From NCBI RefSeq assembly GCF_001517085.1, contig NZ_LRAC01000141.1, forward strand, positions 1 to 64,000: a DNA stretch of 64,000 bases. The letters run 5' to 3'. The stretch comes from Paenibacillus sp. DMB5. GTDB lineage: Bacteria > Bacillota > Bacilli > Paenibacillales > Paenibacillaceae. Below, piece after piece: positions 60,578 through 64,000 of this stretch. The notes below the pieces were generated by a model. It worked only from the letters and a program-made list of their open reading frames with translations, did no database searches and was not told the DNA's origin. The translations under genes were made by a program, and so were the position numbers. Within the stretch, counting starts at the first letter, position 1, and each line of letters begins with the position of its first letter.

Positions 60578-63049
60578 TTACTTGTTGTCTGCCTCGGCTT
60601 CTTTATCAAGTGCGACGGCCGGTGCATCTACGGTGGTTACCACAAGCTCGCCATCCACCTGATCGATCTTGAGGGAATCCCCCTTCTTGATATTGCCCTT
60701 CAGCAGCTCTTCGGAGAGACGGTCTTCGATATGCTTCTGAATCGCGCGGCGCAGCGGTCGGGCACCAAATGCCGGATCGTACCCTTCCTTGGCCAGGAAT
60801 GCTTTGGCTCCGTCTGTAAGCTCGAAGTCCACATCGTATTCACGCAGCCGCTTGCGCAGCTCGTCGGACATGAGTGTAACGATTTCGGCGATATGCTTCT
60901 CTTCCAGCGAGTGGAAGACAATGATTTCGTCGATACGGTTCAGGAACTCAGGACGGAAGCTCTTCTTCAGCTCTTCCATTACTTTGCCCTTCATGTTGCT
61001 GTAATCCGCTCCGGCATCCTGCACAGCAGTGAAGCCGAGGGTTGAATTTCTCTTGATTGCCTGTGCCCCTACGTTAGAGGTAAGGATAATCAGCGTGTTG
61101 CGGAAATCGACTACCCGGCCTTTGGAATCGGTCAGGCGACCGTCTTCCAGCACCTGCAGCAGGATGTTGAATACTTCAGGGTGAGCCTTCTCGATCTCAT
61201 CCAGCAATACTACGGAATATGGCTTGCGGCGTACCTTCTCGGTCAGCTGTCCGCCTTCTTCATACCCTACATATCCCGGAGGCGCCCCTACGAGGCGGGA
61301 CGTGGAATGCTTCTCCATGTATTCCGACATGTCGATGCGGATTACGGCATTCTCGTCACCGAACATCGCTTCGGCAAGTGCACGCGCCAGCTCGGTTTTA
61401 CCTACCCCGGTTGGTCCGAGGAAGATGAAGGAGCCCATTGGACGCTTAGGATCCTTGAGACCCGCACGTGCCCGGCGCAGCGCCCGGCTGACAGCCTTCA
61501 CAGCCTCATCCTGGCCGATTACGCGTTCATGGAGCAGAGCTTCCATATTGAGCAGACGGTCAGTCTCCTCTTCCTTCAGCTTGCTTACCGGAATACCGGT
61601 CCAGCTGGCAACAACCTGGGCGATATCCTCAGGTGTAACCTGGGAATCGGTACGGCCCTGTTTTTCTTTCCACTGGTTCTTGGTTGTATCGAGCTCCTCG
61701 CGGATCTTCTGCTCGGTATCACGCAGCGCAGCGGCCTTTTCAAACTCTTGGCTCTGTACTGCAGAATCCTTCTCCTTGCGGATATCGTCAAGGCGCATCT
61801 CCAGTTCTTTAAGATTCGGCGGGATGGTGTAGGAGTTGAGTCTTACCTTGGAACCCGCTTCGTCAATCAGGTCAATCGCTTTGTCCGGCAGGAAACGGTC
61901 CGGAATGTAGCGGTCAGAGAGCTTCACAGCCTCCACGATAGCCTCATCGGTGATCTTCACCCGGTGATGAGCTTCATAACGGTCACGCAGTCCGTAAAGG
62001 ATCTGTACGGCTTCCTCCGGAGAAGGCTGATCCACCGTGATCGGCTGGAAGCGGCGCTCCAGGGCTGCGTCTTTTTCAATATATTTGCGGTATTCGTCAA
62101 GTGTAGTGGCACCGATGCACTGCAGCTCTCCGCGGGCCAGGGCCGGCTTCAGGATGTTGGAGGCATCAATCGCACCTTCCGCGCCGCCTGCCCCGATCAG
62201 GGTGTGCAGCTCATCGATGAAGAGTACAATGTTACCAGCCTGACGAATTTCATCCATAATCTTTTTGAGGCGGTCTTCAAACTCACCGCGGTATTTGGTT
62301 CCGGCCACCACTGAACCCATATCCAGGGTCATAACGCGCTTGTCACGCAGCGTTTCCGGTATTTCATTGTTGATGATTTTCTGGGCAAGACCTTCGGCGA
62401 TTGCGGTTTTACCTACCCCAGGTTCACCGATCAGTACCGGATTGTTTTTGGTCCGGCGGCTGAGCACCTGAATTACACGTTCGATTTCCTTGCTGCGGCC
62501 GATAACAGGGTCAAGGTTGCCGTCTTTAGCATAGGCAGTAAGGTCACGGGCCAGGCCGTCCAGCGTTGGCGTGCTGACATTCGCAGGCGTTCCGCTGTGG
62601 CTTGAAGTAGCTTCACTGCTGCCAAGCAGCTGCAGTACCTGCTGGCGAGCTTTGTTCAGGCTGATTCCAAGGTTGTTAAGTACACGGGCAGCTACGCCCT
62701 CGCCTTCCCGGATCAGGCCGAGCAGGATATGCTCTGTGCCGACGTAAGTATGGCCCAGCTTGCGTGCTTCGTCCATCGACAGCTCGATAACTTTTTTGGC
62801 ACGTGGAGTGTACGCGATGTTGGTAGGCTGTTCCTGTCCTCTGCCGATCAGCGTCTCCACTTCGTCCTGGATTTTCTCCAGTCCCAGACCCAGTCCAATC
62901 AGTGCCTTGGCGGCAATGCCGTCTCCCTCACGAATCAGTCCGAGCAAAATATGTTCTGTACCAATGTTGTTATGTCCCAGCCGTACAGCTTCTTCTTGCG
63001 CCAGCGCCAGCACTTTTTGTGCGCGTTCCGTAAATCTTCCAAACATCAT
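60578..63049 (-). CDS. clpC: AAA+ chaperone and protease subunit ClpC
   Basis: Unfolds substrates for ClpP and receives arginine-phosphorylated proteins marked by McsB. The 823 residues hold the double Clp N-domain (1-145), AAA1 with GEPGVGKTA, a UVR-containing M-domain (about 420-470) and AAA2 with GPTGVGKTE. Two adjacent ATG codons are possible starts, with GGAGGTG and AGGAG upstream. It follows mcsB by 36 bases in the ctsR operon. Confidence 0.97.
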   Translation of the reverse strand: MMFGRFTERAQKVLALAQEEAVRLGHNNIGTEHILLGLIREGDGIAAKALIGLGLGLEKIQDEVETLIGRGQEQPTNIAYTPRAKKVIELSMDEARKLGHTYVGTEHILLGLIREGEGVAARVLNNLGISLNKARQQVLQLLGSSEATSSHSGTPANVSTPTLDGLARDLTAYAKDGNLDPVIGRSKEIERVIQVLSRRTKNNPVLIGEPGVGKTAIAEGLAQKIINNEIPETLRDKRVMTLDMGSVVAGTKYRGEFEDRLKKIMDEIRQAGNIVLFIDELHTLIGAGGAEGAIDASNILKPALARGELQCIGATTLDEYRKYIEKDAALERRFQPITVDQPSPEEAVQILYGLRDRYEAHHRVKITDEAIVEAVKLSDRYIPDRFLPDKAIDLIDEAGSKVRLNSYTIPPNLKELEMRLDDIRKEKDSAVQSQEFEKAAALRDTEQKIREELDTTKNQWKEKQGRTDSQVTPEDIAQVVASWTGIPVSKLKEEETDRLLNMEALLHERVIGQDEAVKAVSRALRRARAGLKDPKRPMGSFIFLGPTGVGKTELARALAEAMFGDENAVIRIDMSEYMEKHSTSRLVGAPPGYVGYEEGGQLTEKVRRKPYSVVLLDEIEKAHPEVFNILLQVLEDGRLTDSKGRVVDFRNTLIILTSNVGAQAIKRNSTLGFTAVQDAGADYSNMKGKVMEELKKSFRPEFLNRIDEIIVFHSLEEKHIAEIVTLMSDELRKRLREYDVDFELTDGAKAFLAKEGYDPAFGARPLRRAIQKHIEDRLSEELLKGNIKKGDSLKIDQVDGELVVTTVDAPAVALDKEAEADNK

Positions 63050-63085
63050 ATCTCCTGCACCTCCACGGATAATAAATATCTATAA

Positions 63086-64000
63086 TTAATGTTGTGATCC
63101 CAGTGTTTCCCGGAGCAGCTTCGCCCGGTACATATCGCGTTCGGTCGCTGACAGCTCGTCACCGAACATTTTCTGCAGGAACCCCGGCTGTGTCTTCACA
63201 TTCAGCTCATTCAGCACGGAGATCGAGGGACCTTCCAGAATGCCCAGATCCACACCCAGCCGCAGATCGGAGAGCCGCTGTGCCGACTCCTTGAGCTCCA
63301 TGACAGCAGCGTATGCCAGAATCCCGTAGGAGCGTTTAATCCGGTCGGTGATCCGCAGCGCTGAATCAGTCAGCAGCCGCTCACGGGCATTACGTTCGTG
63401 CTCAATAATCTGTGTAACTACACTGTGAAGATTCTCGATGATTTCACTTTCGGTTTGTCCCAGTGTAATCTGGTTGGAAATCTGAAAAATGTTACCTACT
63501 GCTTCGCTGCCTTCACCGTAAATTCCTCTTACAGTCAGACCCACCTGGTTAACAGCCGATAAAATACGGTTGATCTGGTGAGTCATCACCAGCGCCGGCA
63601 GATGCAGCATCACTGAGGCCCGGAGGCCGGTGCCTACATTGGTAGGACAACTTGTCAGATACCCCCTCCTGTCATCAAAGGCATAATTGACGGAGGCTTC
63701 AAAAATATCATCAATGGCCGTTGCCCGCTCCCAGGCCTCCTTGACCTGCAATCCGGGAAACAGGCACTGAATACGGAGATGATCCTCCTCGTTGATCATA
63801 ATGCTGACCGACTCATCCTCGTTCAGGATAACCGCACCTCCGCGGGAATCATTGGCCAGATTTGGGCTGATCAGATGCTTCTCCACCAGCACTTTTTTGT
63901 CCAGCTCGGTAATCTCATCCAGCCGCAGCAGTTCAAAGGTGCCAAGGCCCCCAGCGGCGTCTCCCTGGAATACAGGGGCAAGCTGTTCCAGTGCTTCTTC
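63086..64000 (-). CDS. mcsB: protein arginine kinase McsB, N terminus cut off
   Basis: Phosphagen-kinase-like enzyme that phosphorylates arginines and so marks proteins for ClpCP. The part seen, 304 residues to the stop, includes NDSRGGAVILNEDESVSIMI, the nucleotide-loop TSCPTNVGTGLRAS and the GEGSEA segment. The reading frame stays open to the right edge of the window. The start codon and roughly the first 50 residues lie outside. Confidence 0.95.
   Translation of the reverse strand, partial: EEALEQLAPVFQGDAAGGLGTFELLRLDEITELDKKVLVEKHLISPNLANDSRGGAVILNEDESVSIMINEEDHLRIQCLFPGLQVKEAWERATAIDDIFEASVNYAFDDRRGYLTSCPTNVGTGLRASVMLHLPALVMTHQINRILSAVNQVGLTVRGIYGEGSEAVGNIFQISNQITLGQTESEIIENLHSVVTQIIEHERNARERLLTDSALRITDRIKRSYGILAYAAVMELKESAQRLSDLRLGVDLGILEGPSISVLNELNVKTQPGFLQKMFGDELSATERDMYRAKLLRETLGSQH

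Overview
This window comes from a Bacillota endospore former and most probably a Paenibacillus. The evidence is gene content and order: sporulation genes spoIIM, pdaB, kbaA, gerD, cwlD and sigH flank a Bacillus-type ribosomal protein supercluster, followed by the gltX-cysE-cysS, disA-radA-clpC-mcsB block. Base composition is near 50% G+C. Almost everything is on the minus strand, so the window reads backwards relative to the usual Bacillus map. It runs from the 5' end of mcsB (right edge, truncated) to the first 33 bases of a 16S rRNA gene (left edge).

Layout in plus coordinates. (1) 1-400: start of an rRNA operon with tandem promoters. (2) 0.4-7 kb: sporulation and germination genes (spoIIM, pdaB, kbaA, gerD, salA/mrp, cwlD) with a PPK2 polyphosphate kinase among them. 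(3) 7-9 kb: a sulfate assimilation pair, cysH-sat. (4) 9-26.6 kb: rplM-rpsI, truA, then the alpha, spc and S10 operons (rplQ back to rpsJ, including secY, adk, map and infA). (5) 26.8-30.1 kb: an accessory island between rpsJ and tuf with a globin-coupled methyl-accepting protein, an FNR-like regulator, a stand-alone V4R-domain protein and a small cupin. (6) 30.2-46 kb: tuf, fusA, rpsG, rpsL, rplGB, rpoC, rpoB, a methyltransferase, rplL, rplJ, rplA and rplK. (7) 46-49.9 kb: nusG, secE, rpmG, sigH, rae1, rlmB, mrnC. (8) 49.9-54.5 kb: cysS and cysE under a cysteine T-box, gltX, ispF. (9) 54.5-64 kb: ispD, yacL, a conserved protein, pssA, disA, radA, clpC, mcsB.

Most of the window encodes the growth machinery: ribosomal proteins, RNA polymerase, elongation factors and the Sec channel. 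Many start codons are GTG or TTG with strong Shine-Dalgarno sites. RNA-level control is visible as an L10 leader, a probable L13 leader and a T-box with a TGC (Cys) specifier. SigE- and SigG-like promoters precede pdaB and gerD.

Three genes expected to be essential or highly conserved (rpoC, rplK, pssA) each carry a one-base deletion that breaks the frame. Each can be repaired by adding one G on the coding strand, so these look like sequencing or assembly errors. The strongest candidate for new biology is the accessory island. Its FNR-like protein has an N-terminal Cys cluster and an FNR-type recognition helix, and a perfect FNR box (TTGAT-N4-ATCAA) lies between it and the divergent V4R-cupin genes, at the class II activating distance from a plausible -10 element.
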